Source: Colius striatus (lineage: Eukaryota; Chordata; Aves; Coliiformes; Coliidae). Taken from it: a stretch of DNA of 64,000 nucleotides. How positions within the stretch are numbered: position 1 is the stretch's first letter; every line of letters begins with the position of its first letter. The notes beneath the pieces were generated by a model. That model was not told where the DNA came from and did not search any database. It saw only the letters and a program-made list of their open reading frames with translations. This document shows positions 33,458 to 44,690 of the stretch, piece after piece. Made by a program: the position numbers and the translations under genes. Where the stretch lies: positions 1,186,513-1,250,512 of the forward strand of contig NC_084781.1 of the NCBI RefSeq assembly GCF_028858725.1, given 5' to 3'.

Positions 33458-34267
33458 ATCTCCCCACCACATCTGCCAAAGCCATAACCAAACCTCCCCA
33501 TGGCTGCTGCTGCCCTAATCCATCCGGAGAGGCACGAGGACACGTGCACCATCCCACACCACCTCAACCCACACTCCCAGAGCTCCCATCTCTCCCTTCA
33601 TCTCAGCCAACAGCAATCTGGGTCCAACCTGGTGCACTGAGAGCTGAAATGCTTCTGTCCCTTCTGCTTTGCTTTTGAGTCCTGACGGAAGGTAGAGGAG
33701 GAAGCCCTCGAGCCAAACAAACATCTCTTTGATGAGCAAACCCCCGGCCGCGCCCAAAATACTGAGCTTAGCTCTGGGCAACTGTTGGTTGGGGAGAGAT
33801 TCTCCTGCCCTGTTTGAGAGGCAGCTTTAGAATATCTCCCTAATCACCAGGAGAAATGCTAACAATAAACAAGAGCCTGAGGTCAGAGGAAATGATTTAT
33901 CAGGGAAAGAATGGCAGGGGCTGGATGAGGAGGGCGGGCTGGGGTAAACCCTCTGCTGACAGGCACCAGCTTCAAGCAAAGGGGGAGGGAGGGGGGGGAA
34001 AAAGTGATTTACTGAGAAAAAGGGATGGAGAGCAGCCTGGTTCCAGGAATGACAATGCAGGCTGTCAGAGCTGAGCTGCAGAGGGAAGACAGGGCTGTCT
34101 CCCCTCCGTTTCTACACGGTTTGAAATGACTCAAGAGCAGAGGAGCTGCTGGGGGGTAGGAAATGAGAGAGCTGGCTGTGGGACAGGGGAATCTCTGCGT
34201 CTCATCCAGCTTACCCCAAGCTGTTTCCCTCCTGTTATCCCTGAGGAAGCACTCTGAGGTCCTCTGC
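33458..34267. other. Intronic, nothing recognisable
   Basis: Unique sequence with one G-rich run near 33,980. Confidence 0.4.
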
Positions 34268-34556
34268 CAAGCCTCAGGGGTTATCATGGAATGATAAAAT
34301 CATTTGGGTTGGAAAAGAGCTTTAAGCAAATTGAGTCCCAGCCCTCCCCTCACCCTGCCCAGCACCTCATGGCTCTCAGCACCTCAGCTCCACGGCTTTG
34401 GGATCCCTCCAGGGCTGGGGACAAGAAGAAATGGGCTCAAATTACACCAGGTGAGGTTTAGATTGGGGATGGAGGAGAACTGTTTCCCTGAGAGGGGTGT
34501 CAGCCCCTGTGCCAGGCTGCCCAGGGAGCTGGGGGAGTGCCCAGCCCTGGAGAGCT
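34268..34556. mobile_element. Twin-primed CR1-A (inverted 5' part)
   Basis: 34,284-34,419 is the minus-oriented 3' end (tail to CCAGGGCTGGG). 34,420-34,556 is plus-oriented and covers the next more 5' segment (ACAAGAAGAAATGGGCTCAA to CCCAGCCCTGGAG). The two halves meet at the same CR1 position, the signature of twin priming. Confidence 0.88.
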
Positions 34557-36117
34557 GTCTGTTCCTGAAGGATTGTTCCCCCTGTGGATGAGACCCAAGG
34601 ATCCACGTTGGAGGAGTCTGTGGAGGACTGTCTCCCATGGCATGGACTGTGGCAGTGACAAGGGTGAGGAATCCTCTCCCTGAGAGGAAACAACAGCAAG
34701 CCCACCTGTGATAAACTGACCACAGCCCCCATTCCTCATCCTCCTGCAGTTGCTGGGTGGGGTGGGGAGGACTTTTAACACCCAGGTTCCCATTTCTCAT
34801 TTCCCTGCTCAGTTTTGATTTGTTTGCTAATAAATCCAACCAATTCTCCCCAAGCTGAGTCTGGTTTACACCTGATGGTAACTGCTGAGTGATCTCCCTG
34901 TGAGCCCTCTATTTCCTTGTCCAGGTGAGGAGGGGGAGTGACAGAACAACTCAGTGGGCACCTGGTAACCCACCAGGGCTTTTAGGCTCTTTTTGGCTTG
35001 GTGTTCATGGCCCAGCTGCCAATTGGCAGGGAGAGGTGTCAGGAAACCCAGCAACTCCTCCTCCTCTTCTCCAGCATGTGAGGAAGGGCTCCTGCCTCCA
35101 TGCTGGGGTATTCTGGGAGTCTGAAGGAAGGCAGTGTCATCCTTGGGACAGGGATTCCCAAGGTCTATTCTGAGCTGCCTGTGGGACACGTGTAAAACCC
35201 CAAATTCCTCTGCTGGTGGACAAGTAATGATGTCAAGAATGTGTTTACTGGCAGGCATGTCTCAGCTCCTAGGAACACACACCCTGCCAAAGATGGGGGC
35301 AGGCAGCCCAGGCCCTGCAGATGTGCTTGCTGCCACATGGCTCTGGGTGGCAGGAACCAAACCTGGGCTAGTGCCCCACCAAAGAGCTTTGGGGAGAGCA
35401 CCAGTGAAATGAGCAGGGGAAGGGGTGCTGGAATCCCTGTGTCAGCTGCTGGGTCAGTAATTTGGGCTGTCTTCAGAAAGGAGTTGCCCTTCTTCACCCT
35501 ATAAACCAGCAGAGAACAAGCAGAATGCTTTTCCCTGAGGTTGGAAAAGATGTCAAGGTGATGCAGAGATGCCACTGCCCCCTGACATCACATCCCCAAA
35601 GCTACCAGGGCAAGGATGAAGCTGCCAGGCTTGTCTCTGCACCCCAACTCATTTTCCATCCCTTCTACTTCAACCCTTCCACTCACACCCAGCCAGGGAG
35701 TGGGGTGGAACCTCTCCCTGCACCACGAGCACATCCCAGCCTGCCTGGGTTACCTCCAGAAACCCACCAGCCCTGGTTTGATCCCAAGTGGGGGGTGAAG
35801 GGACACAAGCCATCTTTTATGGCACACAACCAGGGGCTACCCAGAGGAAAAAAAGGGGGGACAGGGGCAGCCCCTGCTCCACACATGACAAGGAGAGGGC
35901 TCAGAGGGCAGTGGGATGTCTCCCATCCCGTCATGACCTCTGGCACCCCCGAGGGCTGCTAAGAATAGGGGCACAAAGGGGGCCCTGTCTGGCCTTGGTG
36001 GCACTGAACAGGCTCCTTCAGCAGGGGAGTGTCACACCACAGGAATTCTCCCACGTCAGGGGGAAAATATGTCTCTGGAGCCAGAGAGCAGAGGCTGCAA
36101 GAGTGGGAACCACTGGC

Positions 36118-36505
36118 TAAGGGACCTGGGGGTGTTTAGTCTGGAGAAGAGGAGGCTGAAGGGAGACATGAGCAATGTCTGCAACTCCCTGACAGGAGGC
36201 TGCAGTGAGGTAGGGGTCAATCTCTTCTCCTGAGTGACAGGACAAGAGGAAATGGGCTCAAGTTGCCCCAGGGGAGGTTGAGGTTGGAGCTGAGGCAGAA
36301 CTGTTTCCCTGAGAGGGGTGTCAGCCCTGTGCCAGGCTGCCCAGGGAGCTGGGGCAGTGCCCAGCCCTGGAGGGATCCCAAAGCCATAGAGCTGAGGTGC
36401 TGAGGCCATGGGGTAGTGCTGGGCTTGGAAGAGTGAAGTCCGGACTTGGATTCCATCAACTTCAAGCTCTTTTCCCAACCCAATTGATTCTGTGATTCAA
36501 TGAAA
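36118..36505 (+). mobile_element. CR1-A LINE 3' fragment
   Basis: Starts GGTGTTTAGTCTGGAGAAGA and ends CCAACCCAATTGATTCTGTG. Cleanest plus copy in intron VII. Confidence 0.96.
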
Positions 36506-36714
36506 TCTCCACATCCACTTGTGTTCTTCCATGGAAGCTCAAAGCAGATCTGGCCCATTTGGATTCTATCTCAAAGGTTCACTTGGCTGCACCAAGACAA
36601 GGAGTCCTGATGTCTCATGATGGCAAGAGACAAGCCCTGATGCTCTTGTGATCTTGCAGGGGTTAGGAGAGGAAAGATGCCCAGGGAGGTGGACACAATG
36701 TCACGTAGATTGGA

Positions 36715-36858
36715 GTCCCCAACCCTGGAGGGATCCCAGAGCCCTGGAGCTGAGGTGCTGAGGGCTGTGGGTCAGTGCTGGGCTGGGCAGGGTGAGGGCA
36801 GGGCTGGGACTGCAGCAGCTTCAAGAGCTTTGCCAACCCAAATGGTTCTGTGATTCCT
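36715..36858 (+). mobile_element. CR1-A LINE 3' end, short
   Basis: AACCCTGGAGGGATCCCAGA to AAATGGTTCTGTGATTCC. Confidence 0.93.
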
Positions 36859-37132
36859 CAGCACCAGTCCTCAGATGACACCCATGGCTGTCCCCACGGT
36901 GTTTGGTGCTGTGACAACCCTGTTCCATCCACAATCCTCCCCAGAGGCTCAGGAGGGGTTTGTAACCCAAACATGCACAAGAGCCACTTTCTCTGGTACC
37001 ATCCAGCTGGGGCAGCCAGACATCAGCCCTGCACCAGGGAAGGCACAGCCCAAAACACATCATCCCTTCTCTCTGAGACGGTTTCACACCCCCACCCCTC
37101 TCAACGGCTTCTGTTTTGCTTTCCTTCTTTCA

Positions 37133-37180
37133 AACAAGAAGAAAAGAAGAAGAAGGAGGGGGAGGGGAAAAAAACCACCC
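37133..37180 (+). repeat. Purine tract
   Basis: AAGAAGAAAAGAAGAAGAAG followed by GAGGGGGAGGGG. Pure A/G run of over 40 bases. Confidence 0.8.
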
Positions 37181-37679
37181 CAAGCAGCACACCTATGCCT
37201 CTGTGCTCTGTGGTTTGTGGTTCCAACCCAAGAAAACAATTGGGCATAGCAACGTCTCCAAAACAGCCTTCACTCTGCTCCTGTGTGCCTGCTCTGCACG
37301 AGCTCGCTTCTGACAGCTCTGCACCACCAAAGGCCTCCAATTTGGGCCAACATTTTGTCCTTCTCAAGAGCATTTAGTGCCCTGAAGCTCATCCCTTGGC
37401 AGAGTGAGCCTGGGCACCTCTTCCCCAGCTCCTGGTGTGGGTGGGAGGGCAGTAGGGCAGCTCAGAGGGAGCATCTCCAAAGAGCAGGTGTGAGGAAAGA
37501 CCCTGAAAGTGATGTTCCCTGGGAAGCCACGTGCTTTTGGCTGTGCTTGTATGAGAGGCAAGTGGGCAGGTGGAGGTGTTAATCATCAGGGGCTGAACAG
37601 GAGCCAGCAGCGTGCCCAGGGGGGCAAGAAGGCCAAGGGCATCCTGGCTGGGATCAGCAGTGGGGTGGCAGCAGGAGCA

Positions 37680-38205
37680 GGGCAGGGATTGTCCCCTGTG
37701 CTGGGCCCTGGGGAGGCTGCAGCTCCAGGGCTGTGTCAGTGCTGGGCCCCTCACTCACTGCCACAGGGACACTGAGGGGCTGCAGCGTGGCCAGAGCCGG
37801 GCACTGAGCTGGGGAAGGGGCTGGAGCACAAGGGGCTGGGGAGGGGCTGAGGGAATGGGGGTGTTGAGCCTGGAGAAGAGGAGGCTGAGGGCAGCCAGCA
37901 GCACTCTCTGCAGCTCCCTGACAGGAGGCTGTGTCTGGGGATCTGTCTGTGCCCCCAAGCAACACGACATGAGGAAACCGCCTCAATTTGCCCCAGGGGA
38001 GGTTGAGGCTGGAGCTGAGGCAGAACTGTTTCCCTGAGAGGGGTGTCAGCCCTGTGCCAGGCTGCCCAGGGAGCTGGGGCAGTGCCCAGCCCTGGAGGGA
38101 TCCCAGAGCCATGGAGCTGAGGTGCTGAGGCCGTGGGTCAGTGCTGGGCTTGGACTTGATGATCTTCAAGCTCTTTTCCAACTAAAACGCTTCTATGACT
38201 CAGGG
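37680..38205 (+). mobile_element. CR1-A LINE 3' fragment, ~525 bp
   Basis: GGGCCCTGGGGAGGCTGCAG near the start, CCAGAGCCGGGCACTGAGC, and a TTCTATGACTC tail. Longest forward CR1-A here. Confidence 0.95.
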
Positions 38206-40439
38206 CCTGTTCTGCTTTCCTCTGTTTCGAGGAGGAACGTGCCTTGAGGACTGGTGTCAGGCAGGCCAAGGGGTTTTGTGAGCTTCCCACCTCCCTTGGA
38301 GCTGTGTCCTGGAGGCCCTGCAACGCTCCAGCTCGTTGCTGGAAGGCGAGCAGCCGGAGCAGTGGCTCTGCTGGGGCTGAGCTGCCGTCACGCCTGGGCA
38401 GCCGTGCGTGGGGCCGCTTTCACTCTCATTTGCACACGTCTGGCAGGTGGAGCAGGAGCCACTCAACCGGCCCCTGAGTCCCACCCCTCGAGCTCCCTTC
38501 ACCTTTGCAATGGCTAAAAAGGGCTGCTGAGCCCCACACAGCCTTTGCAGCCTAGCTGGAAAGTGGGCAGAGCTGCTGGCTCTGACTTGAGGTCACCTGG
38601 AAGAGCTGCCAACACCCCCTAGAGCACATGAGACAGAGGAGCTGCTGATTGCTGGGACCCCCAAATTACCCTAAGCCAGGACACACTTCTCCAGAAAGGC
38701 AGGGAGGCAGGGTGCTGGTGTTCCTAGTGCCCAACCTCTGGATGCCAAGGCCAGCTGACTGTGGTGGGAGAGGACAAGCAAAGCAGCTGCTGGTTGGGTT
38801 TTGGGATGCCAATGCCCCCAGCAAGTCCGTGGAGCTCGCTGCTAGAAGCTTCAGGCCAGCAGCAAAAGCAACAAGGCAGAGCAGCAGCACACAAGGTCTC
38901 TTGAAAGAAACCCACTTTCTTTGGCACTGACCTGACTCTCTTGCAAAACAGCAGCTGTGTGCTTTCACTTCTGTCTCACAGATAAGCATCGCTCCCAAGC
39001 GACGGCTGTGTCAGGCTCTGCACTGCAGACAGCTCAGATGGGGCAGATGGGCTTTAGCAGACCAATTTGGGCCCTATCAAGATGCTGAGTGCAGATGCTG
39101 ATTGCAAGGAGCAAAGGCTGGATCTGGCCTAGGCTGGACCCTTTGGTAGGCAGCAGCACTCTGGGGTGAGATAGTATCTTGCAGAGGGGGATGCTCCCTG
39201 CACTACTTTCTGCCTTCTTTAAGGGCAGCAGAGATAACAGAGATAGCATGGAGGATGAAGACAGCATCATCTGTCCTGACAGAGACACTCTCATGTGTGA
39301 GACTGGCTGGGAAGGGGCTGTTAACACTTTAGGTGCTGAGGTTGTCTATAGAAACATCAGCAATTCCTCACCAGGTCTGTTAAGCCAGGAAAGGGTCACA
39401 AAACCAACCCTGTAGATGAGGGATGGAGGTTTGGGCGTGAACTCATTCCACTTTCCTCCTCCTTTGCCTCTCCAATATGAGGGGGATCGTTCTGCCCTGT
39501 CTGCTCAGCAGCTCTGCACCTCACAGCTCCAACACAGGCAACACCCTGAGATGGAAAGCCCCAGCCTACACAACACCAAAACCCAACATCTGGGCTGGAA
39601 ACCCACGTAAGGTGGCTTAAGAAAAGCCAAACAGCCCAAGATCAACCGAGCACAGGGGTAGAGAGAAGAGCCTGAACCTCCCACCAGCCCTGCAGCACCC
39701 AGAGGGCAGCAGCACAAGTAGGTCAAGCCCAGTGGAGAAAGGAAAGGTTGAAAGGCCAAAGGCTGCTGTGGTCAGAGCCACGCTGCTCTGTTGGCTCTCA
39801 CCACCACTTTTAGTCTGGCCCACCCTAAACTCTGCTGTGGGGTGAGAAACGGAGCTGAAGTGGGGCTGAGTGACAGTGAGCTGAGGCTCAGCACGTCTGC
39901 AAGCAGAGACAACACCTCCTGACAACACTGAATTGATGTATTATGCCTCAAGTTTCCTAGATGACCCCAAAAAAAACCCCACTCCCAAGTCTGGCTCAAG
40001 CTGGTCAAACTTAGGAGAGAGCTGGCCCCAAAAGCAGAGGTGGCCCTCCCTGTAGCAATGGAAACTCAAGTTCACCCAACTCCTCAGCAATCACATCTCT
40101 CCTGCTGAAAGAGATAAGCAAAGTTGCATCAAAGCCTTATCTGAGCAACCATGGCAACTTGTTAAATTAGGTCAAGATGTGGGGGGAAGATAAGGGCAGC
40201 TCTGAAAAGCTGCTCAAAGAGAGCTGGCTGAAGAGAACACATCAAACAGGCAGCGGAGCTTCCGCCCAAATGCACCTTCTCCCCAAAGCATGTGCCTCCC
40301 CAGATAGCATCAGAGATCTGCCAGGCTTGTGGTGATAAAGCCCTGGGCCAAAACAGGCCCTTGGGGAACAAAAAACCTGAACAATATTGTCACCTTCTTC
40401 AAAGGGGAAGCCAAAAAGCCCTGGGGATGATGGATGTGA

Positions 40440-40583
40440 TCTCCCAGGCTTCACCTGGAGAGGTTGGACACTGTGGTGTGGCTGGTGGCTGTTGTGATCT
40501 GAGCTAGATGAACCTGCAGGAGGGTTGGGCTGGATGATGTGTAGAGGTGCCTTCCAGTCCCTACCAGTCTGTGATGTGCTCAT
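40440..40583 (+). mobile_element. CR1 3' tail abutting the pentamer array
   Basis: GAACCTGCAGGAGGGTTGGG, GCTGGATGATGTGTAGAGGT and CCAGTCTGTGATGTGCTC. It ends about 12 bp before the array. Confidence 0.85.
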
Positions 40584-40594
40584 AGCATCATCTG

Positions 40595-41080
40595 GGAGAG
40601 GAGAGGAGAGGAGAGGAGAGGAGAGGAGAGGAGAGGAGAGGAGAGGAGAGGAGAGGAGAGGAGAGGAGAGGAGAGGAGAGGAGAGGAGAGGAGAGAGAGA
40701 AGAGAAGAGAAGAGAAGAGAAGAGAAGAGAAGAGAAGAGAAGAGAAGAGAAGAGAAGAGAAGAGAAGAGAAGAGAAGAGAAGAGAAGAGAAGAGAAGAGA
40801 AGAGAAGAGAAGAGAAGAGAAGAGAAGAGAAGAGAAGAGAAGAGAAGAGAAGAGAAAGGCAAGGCAAGGCAAGGCAAGGCAAGGCAAGGCAAGGCAAGGC
40901 AAGGCAAGGCAAGGCAAGGCAAGGCAAGGCAAGGCAAGGCAAGGCAAGGCAAGGCAAGGAAAGGAAAGGAAAGGAAAGGAAAGGAAAGGAAAGGAAAGGA
41001 AAGGAAAGGAAAGGAAAGGAAAGGAAAGGAAAGGAAAGGAAAGGAAAGGAAAGGAAAGGAAAGGAAAGGAAAGGAAAGGA
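40595..41080 (+). repeat. Four-block pentamer compound microsatellite
   Basis: 486 bp, purine-rich on the plus strand. GGAGA x20 (40,595-40,694), short GA transition, GAGAA x32 (40,697-40,856), AAGGC x20 (40,856-40,955) and AAGGA x25 (40,956-41,080). All blocks keep a 5-bp period and each is internally uniform. The last block holds a GGAA core every 5 bp. Open frames in all phases on both strands are by-products. Confidence 0.99.
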
Positions 41081-43199
41081 GGGCTCCTGGCTGCAATGAG
41101 ACCTTGGGCTGGTAATCCCCTGCTCTGTTCATTTGGAGGCTCCACCTCTTCACTAGAGCTACAAACTGAGCCCAGACTGAAGTTCCTCTGCTCTAGCTGC
41201 TAGACAGCACTTCCTCCCCCTCCCTGAGTCAAGTAAGAGTAAAGCCAAGCCAAAAAAAAAGCACCAAATGAAGAACCAAAGAGTTCTGCCTCAGAGTTCC
41301 CCCCTCACATCGTTCCTTGCTCAGCTGGCCCAAGAAAGAAGTCCAGCACTTCTCAGTGGCCAGTCCAGACTGGGTTTGGTGGGGTGATTGATTTGCTTTG
41401 CATGAGACACATCACCAACACAGAAGTCTCAGAGCTCAGGTTGTACAGTTGGTGATGCAAGGTGTTCTCACTTCATGTGGCTGGGAGCTGCCTGCACAGC
41501 AGCTTGGCTCTGCTCCCCACCCCTTTGCACAGAGAAACCCCAAGGTGCTGGCAGGTCAGCAGGCTTTAACAACCAACACAAGAACAGGAGAGATGACATC
41601 TCTAGGAGTCATATGCCTGCATAGATCATCTAGCCAAAGATCATTCCCAAGGGTAAATGCATGGCTGGAGGATTGAATCATTGCTCAGCAGCCTTTGGAG
41701 GAAGCAAGAAGTGCTCCAGCCTGAGGATTTCCAAGTGGCTGCTGAGTCTGGAAACCTCTCATTTTCCTCTCCCTGGTTCAAGTTTCTCCAGTGAAGCAAT
41801 GCAGGCCCTTCCTACTTCTTGAGCCCACTGGAACAGCCAGGCCAAGGGATTAACTTCCCACCTCCAAACAGGGTTTGAACTGAGGCAAAGGAAAACCTTT
41901 TACACAGCCCAGAGTGTGTGGAAGTCATCAAAGCTCCCCCTCTTCCTGAGGGCACCAGCCCAAGGCCACTTTTTGGGGGTGTTTCATGCTCCTGGGTGTC
42001 CTCAGCCACAGAAGGAGGTGAGAATGTCATCTCTTCTCCATGAGCTTCAGTAGATGTGGAATAGAAAGCTCTGAGTTTTGCCAGTAGCCCCGTGCCTCAG
42101 TTTCCCCAGAGGTTAAAACACAACCAAAGCCTTCTGCCCAAGCACTGGCTCCCCAAAACAGCTTCCACAGGCTGGACTGAAAGGTGTTCTCAGGAGAAAA
42201 GAGGAAGAAAACATGCAAGTTGTGCTCACTGGGCTTGTTTCTTATGACCTCCAGCTCTTCAGGCTGCTCCTGCTACTTAGGCCTGTCCCCACCACATCAT
42301 CCCCCAAGCCAAAAACCCTCCAGGAACAGCAGAGCCACCTTCTGATTTTGCACAGACCTGGTCCAAAGAGGCTCATTCAGCAAAGCAGGGCTGAGCCTAC
42401 TTTCTAACTAAAGCTACAGCAACAAACCACTTCCTTTTTTACACATAGCTCCTAAAATTATCTCTCCCCCCTTCTCCTCCCCTTTGCATCTCTCTCCCCA
42501 CCCAACCAGACAACAAAAAACCCCCCCACCAGCTATCAGCCCTGAGATGAGCTGTGTGTGGGAGGAGATTTCAGGGACAGTCACACCTCAGGATCTGCTC
42601 TGAACCTTTTGATGATCTTTATCTGCACCAATTCTTTCCATCACCTTGGGCCACAGCTGCTGTGGGGTGTGCAAGGGGGAAAGGGGAGCTGGGAGGAGGC
42701 TGCCCTGCACAGTTTCCTTCTAGGATGTGGATGGATTGGAAAGGATCATCTCAGTTTGAGCTGGAGGCTTCATCCCTGAAGGTTTTCTCTCCATGGAGAT
42801 GTCAAACTGCTGCAGGGCTGCCCCTTCCCAAGAGGAAGAGTCTCCTTGGCCTATCACCTTTTCAGCTCACCCCTGTGGCAGGGAATGGAAACTATTTGGG
42901 GTTGTTTTGGCCCCAAGCCCATCCCTGCCTTGCATTGAGGTAAAGAGCAAAAGGAAACCAAGTGTTTCCTTCGTGCCAACAAGGGGAGAAAGATCATTTC
43001 ACATCACCCAGAGGCAATGGGTGAAGGGCAGCAGCTCCTGCCCCAGCTGGGAAACCACAGGCAAGTGGTCAACATGTTGTATCCAAGTGTCACAGGGCTC
43101 TCTGGTACCTTGTGTTCTGAGCAATACAACCCAGGCAGCAGCTCCTCCCCAGGAGCTAAGCAGCAGGCATGAAGGGGTAAATGAGTTAGGGCTGCTCTG

Positions 43200-43545
43200 T
43201 GGGGCTGTTCAGCCTGGAGAAGGCTGAGAGGGGGTGTTATCACTTCTGACAAACACCTAAAGGGGGGTGTGGAGAGGATGGGGCCAGGCTTTGGTCTGTG
43301 GTGACAGGACAAGGGGTGATGGACACAAGCTGGAACACAAAAAGTTCCACTTAAACACAAGGAGCAAGTCCTTTGGTGCTGAGGTGAGGGAGCCCTGGCC
43401 CAGGCTGCCCAGGGAGGGTGTGGAGGCTCCTTCTCAGGTTTCCAACCCCACCTGGACACGTTCCTGTGCCCCCTAAGTGAGAGGAACCTGCTCTAGCAGG
43501 GGCTGGGGCTGGATGAGCTCTGCAGGGCCCTTCAACCCCTCACCA
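43200..43545 (+). mobile_element. CR1-B LINE 3' fragment
   Basis: TTCAGCCTGGAGAAGGCTGA start and CCATTCTGTG end. Nearest relative of 25,287-25,600. Confidence 0.95.
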
Positions 43546-43546
43546 T

Positions 43547-43566
43547 TCTGTGTGTGTGTGTGTGTG
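43547..43566 (+). repeat. TG microsatellite at the CR1 tail
   Basis: About ten TG units continuing directly from the CR1 terminal ATTCTGTG. Confidence 0.9.
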
Positions 43567-43684
43567 AAAACCCAAGGCATCAAATGCCCTGCTCTCAGCC
43601 AGGTCCTACATCCTCCACGAGCTCTGAAGACCCACCCTCACAGGACAGGCAGCCTTGGGGGGCTGCAGGCTCTCAGGTGTCCCC

Positions 43685-43819
43685 ACATGCACACAGCTGA
43701 TCCCAGAGACACCCCAAAACCCCTCACTCCCAGATCAGTGACCCAGCACATTGAGTAACCCAGAGCTCCTGAAGGTTCTCCCCTCCCTCCATGGGCAGGG
43801 TTGTACCCTGAGGAGCTTG
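43685..43819 (+). repeat. Source copy of the duplicated intronic patch
   Basis: Unique intron VII sequence a few bases from the exon VII donor; its copy is embedded in CR1 at 25,164-25,286. Confidence 0.85.
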
Positions 43820-43826
43820 TCCCTAC

Positions 43827-44087
43827 CTGTGTACCCAGCGAGGGCAGCAGCAGGAATGACAGGCTTGTCTTTGTTCATATCAGCCCTGTCTCGAACATAG
43901 TCCTTGAAGGTGCCTTTGGGTTTGTGGTTGGGCAGGGCAGCAGGATAGTCCTCTGAGTCAAAGCTGTCGTAGGAAGGGACACGCTGGAGGCTCTGGAAGG
44001 AGGATTGGCTGCTCCAGGACTGCGTCAGGCGGTCACAGCTGTCGTAGCTCTCGATGCTCTCGAAGGAGTCCTGGCCACCCAGTTTAC
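43827..44087 (-). CDS. ETS1: ETS1 exon VII: serine-rich region and autoinhibitory helices
   Basis: 261 bp encoding residues 244 (split) to 330 plus one base of 331. It carries the serine-rich region with [12 protein letters not shown] and [12 protein letters not shown], where the CaMKII sites Ser251, Ser257, Ser282 and Ser285 of ETS1 fall, and then the inhibitory helices HI-1 and HI-2 in the segment [19 protein letters not shown] and [11 protein letters not shown]. Phosphorylation here reinforces autoinhibition of DNA binding (established). Both borders are phase 1 and the length is a multiple of 3, so skipping it gives an in-frame p42-like constitutively binding form, as in human. Met in RADM replaces Leu. 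CR1 fragments lie close on both sides (43,200-43,545 and 44,170-44,690). Confidence 0.97.
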
Positions 44088-44169
44088 CTGGCAGGATGGA
44101 AGTGAGATGGGTCTGGTGAGAGAAGGGGTGACCAGGAAGGTGTGATGTTCCATCATAGCCAGAGCCAGG

Positions 44170-44690
44170 CATTTGGAGCTGTGGAAGGGGCTGGAGCACA
44201 GGGGTGATGGGGAGGGGCTGAGGGAATGGGGGTGTTGAGCCTGGAGGAGGCTGAGGGCAGCCAGCAGCACTCTCTGACAGGAGGCTGCAGTGAGCTGGGG
44301 GTTGGTCTCTTCTCACACAGAATCTTAAGGGTTGGAAGGGACCTTGAATGTTCATCCAGTGCAAACCCCCTGCCAGAGCAGGATCAGCCAGAGTAGGGCA
44401 CACAGGAACTCATCCCCCTAGTAGTGAACGACAGGAGAAGAGGAAACAGCCTCAAGGTGCCCCAGGAGAGGTTGAGGCTGGAGCTGAGGCAGAACTGTTT
44501 CCCTGAGAGGGGTGTCAGCCCTGTGCCAGGCTGCCCAGGGAGCTGGGGCAGTGCCCAGCCCTGGAGGGATGCCAAAGCCACACAGATGAGGTGCTGAGGC
44601 CGTGGGGTAGTGCTGGGCTGGGAAGAGTGAAGTCAGGGCTTGAACTCCATCAGCTTCAAGGGCTTTTCCAACCCAACTGAAATAGGGTGA
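44170..44690 (+). mobile_element. CR1-A LINE 3' fragment with nested insertion
   Basis: Forward body from GGCTGGAGCACAGGGGTGAT to CCAACCCAACTGAAAT. It is interrupted after GGTCTCTTCTC and resumes at CGACAGGAGAAGAGG. Confidence 0.93.
44314..44416 (-). mobile_element. CR1-C 3' end nested in CR1-A
   Basis: ACAGAATCTTAAGGGTTGGA through GGGCACACAGGAACTCATCC, inverted. Younger than the CR1-A it splits. Confidence 0.88.

Larger units (their letters stand above)
32476..43826 (-). other. ETS1: ETS1 intron VII
   Basis: 11.35-kb intron with many CR1 fragments, one twin-primed CR1, a purine tract (37,133-37,180) and the pentamer compound array (40,595-41,080). No additional exon recognised. Stretches 34,560-36,115, 38,210-40,435 and 41,085-43,195 are unique-looking with nothing I can name. 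Confidence 0.85.

Noticed and set aside
40242-41153. 303- and 196-codon open frames of repeating Leu/Ser/Phe/Pro or Arg/Glu/Lys
   Set aside because: Translation of the pentamer array; a 5-bp period gives five-residue peptide repeats in every frame without stops.
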